A stretch of DNA of 64,000 nucleotides from Leptospiraceae bacterium (GTDB taxonomy: Bacteria; Spirochaetota; Leptospiria; Leptospirales; Leptonemataceae). Under the pieces are notes generated by a model, which did not search any database, had not been told where the DNA came from, and saw only the letters and a list, made by a program, of their open reading frames with translations. The stretch lies in contig JANXCF010000002.1 of NCBI GenBank assembly GCA_025059995.1, forward strand, positions 248,001 to 312,000, in the 5' to 3' direction. A program made the position numbers and the translations under genes. Shown here piece by piece: positions 50,967 to 60,240 of this stretch; the stretch's first letter is position 1; every line of letters begins with the position of its first letter.

Positions 50967-51430
50967 TGAAAAGGCTTACTTTTTTGTTGTTTTTTGTTTT
51001 CGTTTTTGGTTGCAAAGAGGAACGAAAACCGGTCCCACCTTATAAAGTAGAAATCCAAATCATTCTTCCAAACGAAGTAAAAATTTTTCAAAAAGAATAT
51101 TCCGTTCAAAAGAGTGTGTATGAGGTCCTTTTAGATCTACAAAAAGAAAATCAGCTCCAGTTCGAGACAAAAGGCAGAGGAGAAACCCTATTTTTGGAGT
51201 CGATTGCTGGAGTTTCGAATCAAGGATTAGGAGATGATAAAAATAACTGGATCTACTTTGTGGATCAAAAGCTTGCTCAAGTGGGGATGGCTCAGATGGT
51301 TTTAGAGGACGACAGTGTTGTTGTATGGTGCTTTACGACTTGGAAAGAAAAAGAAAAATGTATCCAAAGCCCAACAAAAATCGAAGGAGATCCTCATGAT
51401 AAAGTCATGGTTCCAAATCCTGCAAAATAA
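50966..51430 (+). CDS. DUF4430 (transcobalamin C-terminal-like) lipoprotein
   Basis: The 154-residue protein has a lipoprotein signal (LTFLLFFVFVFGC). It carries one DUF4430 domain at about 30-130, a beta-grasp-like fold related to the C-terminal domain of transcobalamin and intrinsic factor. Seen are the VQKSVYEVLLDLQKENQLQFE helix, ESIAGVSNQGLGDDKNNWIYFVDQ, and the DDSVVVWCFTTW end. The ATG shares an A with the previous stop (TAATG). A corrinoid-binding role fits both fold and riboswitch. Confidence 0.85.
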   Translation: MKRLTFLLFFVFVFGCKEERKPVPPYKVEIQIILPNEVKIFQKEYSVQKSVYEVLLDLQKENQLQFETKGRGETLFLESIAGVSNQGLGDDKNNWIYFVDQKLAQVGMAQMVLEDDSVVVWCFTTWKEKEKCIQSPTKIEGDPHDKVMVPNPAK

Positions 51431-51977
51431 CGGATTTAAAATTTTCGTTGTGTTGTTGTTCGTTGGGATTGGGGTTCTTTCACGTTTGGTGGATCACATC
51501 CCGAACTTTACTCCCATTGTGGGAATTGGTTTGTTTTTGTCTTATATCTACGGAAAAAACTTTAGCTTAGCTTTTGTGATTCTTACCATGTTGATTAGTG
51601 ATGCCTTCATTGGTTTAGGTCATTTTTTGGTTCATGCAACAGTGTATTTTTCTTTGATGGTTCCATCGTTTCTTGGAGTAATTTTGAGAAAATTCCCCAA
51701 CTATAAGTGGAAATATTTTATTTTGGTGAATTTGAGTTTGATAAGCAGTGTGATTTTTTATTTAACCACCAACTTCGCTGTGTGGTTATGGGGCGGATTA
51801 TATGAACCCACTCTTGACGGACTAATGATGTCTTATATCATGGCTATTCCGTTTTTTAAGAATACCTTGGCAGGTGATTTGTTTTCTTCGTTGTTGGTGT
51901 TTGGCGTTTATGATTTGATTTATATCTGGCTTTCCAAAAAAGAAACCGCTCAACAAGATAGTAAAGAAATTTTATAA
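51396..51977 (+). CDS. DUF6580-type membrane protein, putative corrinoid transport component
   Basis: ATG 51396 has a strong AAGGAGA 5 bases upstream and gives 193 residues; it overlaps the DUF4430 gene by 35 bases. About six membrane helices are seen. The opening GIGVLSRLVDHIPNFTPIVGIGLFLSYIYG and the LTMLISDAFIGLGH segment are characteristic of DUF6580, an ECF substrate-subunit-like family. No energising ATPases are nearby. With the DUF4430 lipoprotein it probably forms the inner-membrane part of corrinoid uptake. Confidence 0.8.
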   Translation: MIKSWFQILQNNGFKIFVVLLFVGIGVLSRLVDHIPNFTPIVGIGLFLSYIYGKNFSLAFVILTMLISDAFIGLGHFLVHATVYFSLMVPSFLGVILRKFPNYKWKYFILVNLSLISSVIFYLTTNFAVWLWGGLYEPTLDGLMMSYIMAIPFFKNTLAGDLFSSLLVFGVYDLIYIWLSKKETAQQDSKEIL

Positions 51978-52002
51978 ATAGAATTTATAAATTTTTTAAT
52001 TT

Positions 52003-52710
52003 GTGATTCTTTATCGAAGAGAAATTCGAAGCCCTTGGATTCAGTTAGAACCAAAAGAAAAGTCGCATCTTCGTTCTTTGAGGCTGAAAGAAGGTGATAC
52101 CCTTTGGGTTTCCGATGGAAATTCTCATGCATACAAGGGAATTCTTCGAAATGATGGATTGGTTGAGGTAGATCTTCAAACACCTTTTGAAGAATCAAAA
52201 GAACAAAATGTAGCGATTTTTTCAGCTCTGCCCTCAGGGAATCGATTAGACAAAATGTTGGATATGGCAACGCAGCTGGGGATGTCTCAGTTTTTCCCTG
52301 TCATTTATCAAAGGTCAGAACGAAAAGACTGGAACAAAGAAAGAATGGAAAGAATCGTCATGCAAGCAGGATCACAATCTCAACGCTGGAGTTTACCTAA
52401 GCTTCATCCCATCATTCCGTTTTCTGAGTTGGAAAGATATACCTCCTCATTTCATTATGTTTTTTACTTAGATGTAAACCCTCATGCAAACCTGACTTTG
52501 ACGGACTTATTAAACTACGTTCAAAATATTTCATTAGAGGAGATGGCATTGATTGTTGGACCTGAGGGTGGATTTTCTGAAAAAGAAAAGCAATACTTAG
52601 AAAAGCATTTTCTTGGCTTTCGATTAGCACCCAATGTTCTTAGAATCGAAACAGCAGTTTTATCTGCCCTTTCTGTATTTTTTGTTTTGAGGGAATTGAT
52701 AAAAAAATAA
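52003..52710 (+). CDS. rsmE: 16S rRNA (uracil-1498-N3)-methyltransferase
   Basis: RsmE methylates U1498 of 16S rRNA and has the SPOUT knotted fold. In the 235-residue protein the N-terminal PUA-like part (HLRSLRLKEGDTLWVSDG) is followed by KMLDMATQLGMSQFFPVIYQRSE. The SAM-binding knot is VGPEGGFSEKE and LRIETAVLSAL. GTG at 52003 is the start that keeps the full domain. It is 25 bases after the B12 cassette and could be read through from it. Confidence 0.94.
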   Translation: MILYRREIRSPWIQLEPKEKSHLRSLRLKEGDTLWVSDGNSHAYKGILRNDGLVEVDLQTPFEESKEQNVAIFSALPSGNRLDKMLDMATQLGMSQFFPVIYQRSERKDWNKERMERIVMQAGSQSQRWSLPKLHPIIPFSELERYTSSFHYVFYLDVNPHANLTLTDLLNYVQNISLEEMALIVGPEGGFSEKEKQYLEKHFLGFRLAPNVLRIETAVLSALSVFFVLRELIKK

Positions 52711-52925
52711 ATTGTTTTTTGTTTAGAACAAAATAAAAAAAATTTCTAACATAAGTCAAAATCAAACAAAAGCACTAAAAATCAAAACCAAATACTCGCA
52801 CAAGAAGAAAAGAAGAACTATCGTCCATGCGTCCCCGCTTGTTGTCATCGAACACATTTATGTTATCTCTAAGATTTACAAAAAAAAGTTTTTTGTTTCT
52901 GTTTGAGAAGAATTTTGACTTTTGA

Positions 52926-54107
52926 ATGCTTCGAAAAAAAGAAAGAAAAGAAATCCTTTCTTTTTTTAAGCCTGATATTACGGATTTAGAAATCCAAGCC
53001 GTAGAGAAGGTTTTGCGTTCTCATTGGCTCACAACGGGCAAAGTTACCGAAGAGTTCGAGAACAAACTCAAAGAATATTGTCAGAGTGAAAACGCCATAG
53101 CCGTAAGCTCAGGCACTGCGGCTTTACATCTTTCCCTGAAGGCATTGGGATTACAACAAGGGGATGCGGTGTTTCTTCCTGCTTTTACATTCACAGCTAC
53201 TGCAGAAGTGGTCATCAAGTGTCAAGCATACCCGATCTTTTTGGATGTGGATCGAAATTCGTATTTACTTACATCAGAAATCATACAAGAATACATTGAT
53301 AGATATTGTGATTTTCAAAATCAGACTTTGATACACCTTCCCACCAAAACGAGAATTCGTGGGATTTTGTGTGTTCATTATGGGGGTCGTGTTTGTGATT
53401 TGACTTCATTGAATCAATTAGCGAAGAAATATCACTTATTTTTAGGAGAAGACGCAGCTCATGCCTTCGGTTCTACGTATAAACAAAAACCGATTGGAAC
53501 TCAAAGTGATTTTTGTGTTTTTAGTTTTTATGCAACAAAAAACATCACAACAGGTGAAGGCGGAGCTGTCATTACCAATCATCACGAGGTTGCTCAGAAA
53601 ATCCGAAGGATGAGGCTTCATGGCTTTGATGTGGAAACCTATCGACGAAAAAATTTCTATTACGATATCATCGAAGAAGGCTTCAAGTATAACATCCCAG
53701 ACATTCTATCAGCCATAGGAATTGTGCAGTTATCACGAAATCACGAGATGAAAGAAAAACGAAAATACATTCATCAAAGATACCAAGAAGCCTTTCGAAA
53801 TCTACCCAACATCCGACTCAATCCCGAAGATGAAGGCTCTTCTTATCATCTCTATACTCTCGAGGTTCCAAAACGAAATGATTTCATAGAGAAAATGAAG
53901 TCTTTGGGAATCCAAACATCAGTTCACTTTCCACCTTTGTATAGAATGAGCTACTACAGAAAGAAATTTTCATATAACGAAAAGGGTTTTCCCAATACAG
54001 AAGAAATTTATCATCACATTGTTTCTTTGCCAATCTATAGCAAAATGACAGAAGAAGATATCCAAGATGTTATCGATGCGGTAAAAATAGCTTTAGAAAA
54101 TTTATAA
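52926..54107 (+). CDS. DegT/DnrJ/EryC1/StrS family aminotransferase
   Basis: The 393-residue PLP enzyme has SGTAALHLSLKALG for cofactor phosphate contact near 60-75 and PAFTFTATAEV. The PLP-binding Asp is in EDAAHAFGS near 178, and the Schiff-base Lys is in FSFYATKNITTGEGG near 205. These enzymes aminate keto-sugars for lipopolysaccharide or glycan synthesis. No other nucleotide-sugar genes are next to it. The exact sugar is unknown. Confidence 0.93.
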   Translation: MLRKKERKEILSFFKPDITDLEIQAVEKVLRSHWLTTGKVTEEFENKLKEYCQSENAIAVSSGTAALHLSLKALGLQQGDAVFLPAFTFTATAEVVIKCQAYPIFLDVDRNSYLLTSEIIQEYIDRYCDFQNQTLIHLPTKTRIRGILCVHYGGRVCDLTSLNQLAKKYHLFLGEDAAHAFGSTYKQKPIGTQSDFCVFSFYATKNITTGEGGAVITNHHEVAQKIRRMRLHGFDVETYRRKNFYYDIIEEGFKYNIPDILSAIGIVQLSRNHEMKEKRKYIHQRYQEAFRNLPNIRLNPEDEGSSYHLYTLEVPKRNDFIEKMKSLGIQTSVHFPPLYRMSYYRKKFSYNEKGFPNTEEIYHHIVSLPIYSKMTEEDIQDVIDAVKIALENL

Positions 54108-54121
54108 ATTTTTTATGATGT

Positions 54122-56155
54122 TTATTTGACGATACTTCCTGTTTCTACGTCTTTGTGGGGTAGAAGTAATGAGAGCTTTCCCTGATCGTTTGCGGCTAAA
54201 ATCATGGCTTCGGAAACTCCAAACTTCATTTTTCTTGGTTGAAGGTTGGTAACAACTGCTACTTTCATTCCAACAATTTCGTTGGGTTGATAGTGTTCTT
54301 TAATACCTGCGAAAACATTTCTTGGGGTTTTTTCTCCCACATCAATTTTTAGTTGTAATAATTTATCAGCTCCTTCAACGAACTTTGCCTCGACTATCTT
54401 TCCTATTTTGATTTCGATCTTGTTGAAGTCTTCAATCGTAATCCACTGGGTTTTGGTTTCTTTTTCTTCTGCTTGTGGGATTTCTTTTTGTTCTTCTTGG
54501 AACATCTTTTCTACATCCTCCTTTTGAATGCGAGTAGCCAAGTGTCTGTAGGGATGAATTTTATGATTACTAGGCAAAAGGGTTTGCTTTTCTACTTTGT
54601 TTGATAGAATAGAAAATTGGTTCTTATATTCAACAGGAATATTCAAAAATTCCCAAACCCCTTTACTGAATGAAGGCAAAATAGGATAAAGATAGATACT
54701 CAAAATCCATCCAGCATTTAATACATCAGTTAGTATCTTTCTTGCTTCTTCGGGATTTTGTTTGATGACCACCCATGGTTCTTTTTCAGTGATATAACGA
54801 TTGATTTCTGAGCCTAAATCTTCGAGAATTCGAACTACTTTTTGTAAATTTCGCTTTTCGTAATTATCAAGAATTTCGGATTTTTTCTGTAGGAGTGTTT
54901 GGATGAGTTGTTTTCCTTTTTCTGTGGGAGTCGATAGAGTATTATCCAAAGTTTCTAATAGTTTTGCCGATCGCGAAAAGATATTCGCAAAATTCCCAAC
55001 AACCGAACCATTATATTTATTAACAAAATCTTCTATCGTAAAATCCAAATCATCAATGGAAGAACCTAATCGAGAAGCATAAAAGTACCTCAGGGCTTGT
55101 GGATCCAGAAACTTCAAATAACTTTGAGCTTTCACGAACGTTCCACGAGATTTTGACATCTTCTCACCATTGATGGTCAAAAAGCCATGAACAAAAACAG
55201 ATGTAGGAGTTCGAAAATCCCCAGCTTTTAATAGTGCTGGCCAAAACAATGTATGGAAATAAACAATGTCTTTTCCAATAAAGTGATAGACTTCTGTTTT
55301 TTGTTCGTTTTCCACGTTCCAAAACTCAAAAAATGTTTTTTCTTTTTTGTGCTTTTGAAAATAATTCAAAGAAGAAGCAATGTATCCAACCGGTGCATCT
55401 AACCAGACATAAAAATATTTATTGGGTTCATCGGGGATTTCAAAGCCAAAATAAGGTCCGTCTCTACTAATGTCCCAATCCTTTAATCCTTGCTCGAACC
55501 ATTCCATGAGTTTATTTTTGATTCCCTCATCTAAACGTGTTTGTGTCCACTCTTTGAGAAACTCAGTAAAGTCAGAAAGCTTAAAAAAAATATGATCCTC
55601 TTCTTTTTCGATTGGTATTGTGCCGCAAAGGGCACATCTTGGCTCAATCAAGTCAGTGGGTCGATAAGATGCTCCACATTTTTCACAAGAATCCCCATAT
55701 TGATCTTCTGCACCGCATTTAGGACATTTCCCCTTCACATACCGATCAGGAAGAAACATTTTATCATGGGGACAAAACAACTGCTTTACTTTTTTTTTAT
55801 AGATATGTCCTTTTTCTTTTGCTTTTAGGTAAATTCTTTCTGATAATGCTCGATTTTCGGTTGAGTTAGTAGTGTAGTAGTTATCAAACTCTACTTCGAA
55901 TAAAGTCAAATCCCTTAAATGTTCTTTATAAATTTTTTCTATTAATTCTTCTGGAGTGAGATTTAATTTTTGAGCTGTGATCATGATGGGGGTTCCATGA
56001 GTATCATCAGCGCAGAAATAATATACTTCATTCCCCTGTAGTTTTTGGAACCGAACCCAAATGTCAGTCTGAATATATTCTACCAAATGTCCTAAATGAA
56101 TAGGACCATTCGCATAAGGCAATGCGGAAGTAACGAGAATTTTTCTTTTTTTCAT
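54122..56155 (-). CDS. metG: Methionyl-tRNA synthetase
   Basis: The protein, about 677 residues from ATG 56155, has the class I HIGH-type motif in PYANGPIHLGHLVEY. Its zinc knuckle is CPKCGAEDQYGDSCEKCG with a second C-A-L-C pair, and KMSKSRG is near residue 335. A C-terminal EMAP/Trbp111-like tRNA-binding domain covers about the last 110 residues (IEIKIGKIVEAKFVEGADKLLQLKIDVG). ATG 56155 is preferred over one eight codons upstream because it matches usual MetG N-termini and follows the upstream stop by one base. Confidence 0.96.
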   Translation of the reverse strand: MKKRKILVTSALPYANGPIHLGHLVEYIQTDIWVRFQKLQGNEVYYFCADDTHGTPIMITAQKLNLTPEELIEKIYKEHLRDLTLFEVEFDNYYTTNSTENRALSERIYLKAKEKGHIYKKKVKQLFCPHDKMFLPDRYVKGKCPKCGAEDQYGDSCEKCGASYRPTDLIEPRCALCGTIPIEKEEDHIFFKLSDFTEFLKEWTQTRLDEGIKNKLMEWFEQGLKDWDISRDGPYFGFEIPDEPNKYFYVWLDAPVGYIASSLNYFQKHKKEKTFFEFWNVENEQKTEVYHFIGKDIVYFHTLFWPALLKAGDFRTPTSVFVHGFLTINGEKMSKSRGTFVKAQSYLKFLDPQALRYFYASRLGSSIDDLDFTIEDFVNKYNGSVVGNFANIFSRSAKLLETLDNTLSTPTEKGKQLIQTLLQKKSEILDNYEKRNLQKVVRILEDLGSEINRYITEKEPWVVIKQNPEEARKILTDVLNAGWILSIYLYPILPSFSKGVWEFLNIPVEYKNQFSILSNKVEKQTLLPSNHKIHPYRHLATRIQKEDVEKMFQEEQKEIPQAEEKETKTQWITIEDFNKIEIKIGKIVEAKFVEGADKLLQLKIDVGEKTPRNVFAGIKEHYQPNEIVGMKVAVVTNLQPRKMKFGVSEAMILAANDQGKLSLLLPHKDVETGSIVK

Positions 56156-56156
56156 A

Positions 56157-57023
56157 TCAATTGCTGGGATACCATACATTCAGATTTTGTTTAGGGAGTT
56201 GAGTCTTTCTCCACTCAAGCCAAGAACCCAAGTAGACTTTTACATCTTTATATTTGCTTTCTTTTAGAACAAGAGCCATAAAACATGCCCGAGCTCCATT
56301 GTAATCATATAGTATCGTGGGTCTTTCTAAAATCAAGTTTGCTTTTTTGAGTTTTTTTAACACAGTTTGTTTTGGTAGAAGGTATCCGGTTTCATCATAT
56401 AATTCTAGCCAATCAAAATGAATTGACCCTGGAATTCTACCACAGATTTCTCCTGGTTCGGAATTGTTGAAGCGGGGGATCAAGCCTTCATATTCATCTT
56501 TAGTTCGAACATCAATCAGTTGAACCTTAATCAAGTTAATCTGCACATAACTAATAGAAACAATATCTTTAAATTGATAGGGTTTTTGAATTTTTGTTTC
56601 GCTAATCACAATCTTACCGGGCTCAAGTTCGCTTTCTGGGATTTCATCGAATAATTTGTTATAGATGTAGATTTTTTTATTTTTTTCTAGAATTTGCTTG
56701 AGCAAGAAAGCAAGCTTCCCCGCAAACATCCCTAATCCTTCATCAAATACAATGATATTTTCATAGTTCTCACTTAAATCTTCTATGCTTTTGAGAAATG
56801 AAGATAACTTCAACAAGGATTTATCACTTGAGCCAGTGGGTTTACGAATAAGAGCAGCACTGTAAGCTCCCTTTATGGTTTTTTCTTTGTAAAATTGTTC
56901 TTCTCTACAATCCAAAAGAAGGCTATTTTTCGGAATTTCAGAAATCAAAAATTTCCATTCTGATTTAGTATTTTCTTCTAAATTCTCCATAGTTTTAGAA
57001 TGGAAATGATTCTCGAACTTCAT
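56157..57023 (-). CDS. Double-rhodanese protein with replaced catalytic cysteine
   Basis: From ATG 57023 the protein has about 288 residues with two rhodanese domains, the layout of thiosulfate/mercaptopyruvate sulfurtransferases (SseA-like). The second domain has LIDVRTKDEYEG, GRIPGSIHFDWLEL and PTILYDYNGARACFMAL. The position normally held by the persulfide-forming Cys in the VVYC loop is Asp (LYDYNG), and the only Cys lies five residues later. The first domain also lacks a Cys in its loop (IIVFDEGLG). It may be non-catalytic or use the shifted Cys. It sits one base before metG. Confidence 0.85.
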   Translation of the reverse strand: MKFENHFHSKTMENLEENTKSEWKFLISEIPKNSLLLDCREEQFYKEKTIKGAYSAALIRKPTGSSDKSLLKLSSFLKSIEDLSENYENIIVFDEGLGMFAGKLAFLLKQILEKNKKIYIYNKLFDEIPESELEPGKIVISETKIQKPYQFKDIVSISYVQINLIKVQLIDVRTKDEYEGLIPRFNNSEPGEICGRIPGSIHFDWLELYDETGYLLPKQTVLKKLKKANLILERPTILYDYNGARACFMALVLKESKYKDVKVYLGSWLEWRKTQLPKQNLNVWYPSN

Positions 57024-57152
57024 AGTAATGTTCAAAATTTTTTTCGTTTGTTTGTAATCAAAAAAATTGTTAGCAAAAGACAAAAAAAATAGTTTTTACA
57101 TTGTATGACAATATTTTTTCTTCATCAAGTGCCATTATAAAAAGGAGAAAAC

Positions 57153-57896
57153 ATGAAATTTGCTGTAATCACAGGGACGAGCAGAGGTTTAGGGTTGGGT
57201 ATGGCTTCAGCTTTTTTGGAAAAATATAAGGTAATCGGAATATCGAGAAAAGAATCTCCATTGCTAAAAGAAAATCCGGGTCAATATTTTCATTTGTCTT
57301 TGGATTTAGAGCAACTCACTAAAATCGAGTCAAGGGTTATCAATTATCTCGAAAATCTAAGCAATCAGCATGAGCTCTATGTTGAATATTTAATTTTGAA
57401 TTCAGCCGTATTAGGTCCAATAAAAGATATGTATGATACGTCTTTAGAAGAAATTCAGGAGGTAATGAATATTAACGTTTGGGCAAATAAAATTTTGTTG
57501 GATACATTTTTTTTATTAGAAGAAAAGCAAATCATACGAGGACCAGAGAAAATTTTAGCTATGTCCAGTGGCGCATCCCATAAAGGTGAAAGAGGTTGGA
57601 ATGCTTATTCTATATCGAAAGCAGCACTCAATGTTATGATCAAGCTTTACTCAGAAGAAAGAAAAGAAAAACATTTTATTTCCCTAGCTCCAGGTATCAT
57701 CCACACAGATATGCAGGACGAGATTTACCATAAAAAAATTGATTTAGAAAAATATCCTTCTTTCAAAAGGTTATATGAAGCAAGAGGAACTGAAAAAATG
57801 CCTTCACCGAACGTAGTGGGGAAAACTATATTCGATAAACTATCAAAAATCTTTTCTTCACCATCAGGTTCTTATGTAGATATAAGAACAATTTAA
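57153..57896 (+). CDS. Short-chain dehydrogenase/reductase
   Basis: The 247-residue protein has the SDR cofactor motif TGTSRGLGLG, the NSA motif (LILNSAVLG) and the catalytic S-x-Y-x3-K as MSSG...YSISKAALN. SLAPGIIHTDMQ follows. The Thr/Ser-Arg pair after the first strand (ISRK) suggests NADP preference. It resembles sepiapterin-reductase-like or YciK-like members. AGGAG sits 7 bases before the ATG. The exporter gene follows 5 bases later. Confidence 0.92.
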   Translation: MKFAVITGTSRGLGLGMASAFLEKYKVIGISRKESPLLKENPGQYFHLSLDLEQLTKIESRVINYLENLSNQHELYVEYLILNSAVLGPIKDMYDTSLEEIQEVMNINVWANKILLDTFFLLEEKQIIRGPEKILAMSSGASHKGERGWNAYSISKAALNVMIKLYSEERKEKHFISLAPGIIHTDMQDEIYHKKIDLEKYPSFKRLYEARGTEKMPSPNVVGKTIFDKLSKIFSSPSGSYVDIRTI

Positions 57897-57901
57897 TTTT
57901 T

Positions 57902-58501
57902 ATGTGGGAGCTTTTTTTGATCGGATTTTTGGGTGTTTATCTTCCCGGTCCGGATATGCTTCTTGTGATTCGAACTTCTTTGTTTTATGGCAGAAAAGAA
58001 GCATTGATAGTTCTAATGGGCATCTTATCAGGAAATGTAATTTATTTGATGCCAGTTATCTTAGGTTATGCTATAGTAGTGCAAGAGGGAATTGGTTTTC
58101 TTTTTGTCTTTGGAGGAATTTTTCTTATTTGGATGAGTTTCAAAATCCGAAAGATTACAGAAATTGATTTTAGTATTACTAAAGACACACCAAAGAATTT
58201 TTACTTTTTGGGGTTGTTTACGAATCTTTCCAATCCCAAAGCCGTTCTTTATTTTTCTTCTGTGCTGCTACCATCTCTCTTAAAGAATCCTAAAGAACAG
58301 TTATTTTCAATCCTGTCATTTTTTGTAGGAGTTGTTTTGGCGTTCCTGAGCTTGATTTTGTTTCACCATTGGGTAAAAGAATTCATAAAGAAATACTTAA
58401 AAATACTCAATTTTGTTTTTTTTCTTTTGTTTTTTTCCTATGGAATGTATTTTCTGGTGTATGGGCTATATCTTATCTCCAATCATATCTTCCGAATTTG
58501 A
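57902..58501 (+). CDS. LysE/RhtB family amino acid exporter
   Basis: The 199-residue protein has about six membrane helices. The family opening is FLIGFLGVYLPGPDMLLVIRTSLFYGRKEALIVLMGILSGN, which contains the conserved GP-D-G/L and G-x3-G elements. The FLGLFTNLSNPKAVLYFSS motif (N-P-K) is near 105-120. LysE/RhtB proteins export amino acids such as lysine or homoserine, and the substrate here is open. The 3' end overlaps the convergent kinase gene by 29 bases. Confidence 0.92.
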   Translation: MWELFLIGFLGVYLPGPDMLLVIRTSLFYGRKEALIVLMGILSGNVIYLMPVILGYAIVVQEGIGFLFVFGGIFLIWMSFKIRKITEIDFSITKDTPKNFYFLGLFTNLSNPKAVLYFSSVLLPSLLKNPKEQLFSILSFFVGVVLAFLSLILFHHWVKEFIKKYLKILNFVFFLLFFSYGMYFLVYGLYLISNHIFRI

Positions 58502-60218
58502 TAGAAGGATGAATCTTTTGTTTAGGGGGACTCATTTGTTCTTTTGGAAGGTGAATGAAGAATTTGGTTCCGCTTGAGTCGGACTCAAAAAAAACTTTTC
58601 CATTATGGTTTTCGACGATGTTTTTTACAATACTTAAACCTAAGCCTGTGCCTTTGCCTTGAGGTTTTGTTGTAAAAAATGGATCCCACACTTGATCCTG
58701 AATTTCCTTAGGGATTCCAGGTCCGTTATCAATTACTTGTATCTCAATCATTTTTTCTGAAAGTTCTTTTAAAAGGATTTGTATTTTTGGATTAAGGATG
58801 TTAGCATCAGTTATGGCTTGATATGCATTGAGAATAAGATTGATTAAAACTTGTTGAATTTGATTGGGATCACAAAAGATTTCATTGTGGTATTCATAAA
58901 CTTTCTCGATGGGGATTCTGTCCTTTATTGTGCTTTGGGTCATCTCTATCGCATTTTCGATAATCGTAATCGGACTACACTTTAAAAATTCGTTTTTTGA
59001 AGAACGCGAATAACTTCTTAAAGATTGAACTATTTTTTGTATGGATTTAGAAGCTTCATGAATCCTTCTTAGATTGTCAAAAATCAAAGCCATTGATTTG
59101 AGGATTTTTAATAATTCTTTTCTTTCTGTTGGTTGACTATGAGAATAAAATTCTATGATTTTATTAAGCAAACTATCGTTATTTTGAAACACATCAAAAC
59201 TACCAGTAAAAAAGTGAAAATCAATCAAGAATTGGATAAGATCTTCGTCATAGGGTAATCCCTGACTTTCTAAGTATTCTTTTAGGCTTTTTTTTAGTTT
59301 AAAGGTTCTCGTTTGGCTATAAGAACTATAGATGGAAATATGATAAATAAAATAATGCAAGATTGAAAAAAATTCATCTGTGAGATTTTGCATTCTTTTG
59401 TTTAGAAAAAAGCTTTCAATTACTTCTTCTGAATTTTTATAAATGTTTTGAACAGATGAAAGGATCACACTAGTGGGAGTATTTAACTCATGAGCAACCC
59501 CAGCTACCATGACTCCCAAGGTTGCCATTTTTTCCTGTTGAAGGATAGTCTGTTGTGCTCTTTTTAATTCTTCTGTTCGCTTTTCTACTTCGATTTCCAA
59601 GTTTTTTAATAAATTCTCTAATCGTTGATAAATCAAAGAATTTGATAAAGAAACAATCACGAAGTAGCGAAGTTCTTCCAAAATAAAGTATTCTGATATT
59701 GAAATATAAAGATCTGTTTTTGCATAGATGAAACCTAAAATGGTTTCGTTAAGAATAAGAGGGATGATCACATTGCAATTTTGTTTCTTCATGAATTGCT
59801 GAAGAATTTCTATGTGTTCAGGATTGCGAAGAACTTCTAAGTTTCTTTTTAAGAAAATGATGTCATATTCGCTCATGATAATTAATAAAGGGTCGAAGAT
59901 TTGGTATTTTGGATTTTGGTCTTGTTTATGAAAATCAACGAAATGCCCAATTTCTTCATTCCAATAGTAAAAGCCTACTGTATCAGTTTTTAAAGTATCC
60001 TTCAAGAATTGTAGTGTGTAAGTTATGATATCATTTGTTTTTCTAAACTTGATGATGAATCTTCGGAATTGATCAATCTTTCGTTTTCCTGTGTAATCTC
60101 TCAAATCTTGTTTGTGAATGCCTAATCTTTTTTTGAGATATTTCTGAAATTTGATAAAAAAAGAATTGAACTTTTTTAAAAGAAAATTCATTATGTTTTT
60201 GTTATCAAATCGAAGCAT
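58473..60218 (-). CDS. GAF-domain sensor histidine kinase with a large DHp insertion
   Basis: The 581-residue protein is soluble. A GAF-like domain at about 55-200 is followed by a coiled coil (LEIEVEKRTEELKRAQQTILQQEKMATLG). The H-box is MVAGVAHELNTPTSVI near 240. About 130 residues separate the H-box helix from the second DHp helix (SKSIQKIVQSLRSYSRSS), far more than normal. The ATPase domain has an N-box (LINLILNAYQAI), DNGPGIPKEI, PFFTTKPQGKGTGLGLSI and G2. No response regulator is adjacent. Confidence 0.92.
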   Translation of the reverse strand: MLRFDNKNIMNFLLKKFNSFFIKFQKYLKKRLGIHKQDLRDYTGKRKIDQFRRFIIKFRKTNDIITYTLQFLKDTLKTDTVGFYYWNEEIGHFVDFHKQDQNPKYQIFDPLLIIMSEYDIIFLKRNLEVLRNPEHIEILQQFMKKQNCNVIIPLILNETILGFIYAKTDLYISISEYFILEELRYFVIVSLSNSLIYQRLENLLKNLEIEVEKRTEELKRAQQTILQQEKMATLGVMVAGVAHELNTPTSVILSSVQNIYKNSEEVIESFFLNKRMQNLTDEFFSILHYFIYHISIYSSYSQTRTFKLKKSLKEYLESQGLPYDEDLIQFLIDFHFFTGSFDVFQNNDSLLNKIIEFYSHSQPTERKELLKILKSMALIFDNLRRIHEASKSIQKIVQSLRSYSRSSKNEFLKCSPITIIENAIEMTQSTIKDRIPIEKVYEYHNEIFCDPNQIQQVLINLILNAYQAITDANILNPKIQILLKELSEKMIEIQVIDNGPGIPKEIQDQVWDPFFTTKPQGKGTGLGLSIVKNIVENHNGKVFFESDSSGTKFFIHLPKEQMSPPKQKIHPSIKFGRYDWR

Positions 60219-60240
60219 ATCTTCAAGCTTAATTTTTATT

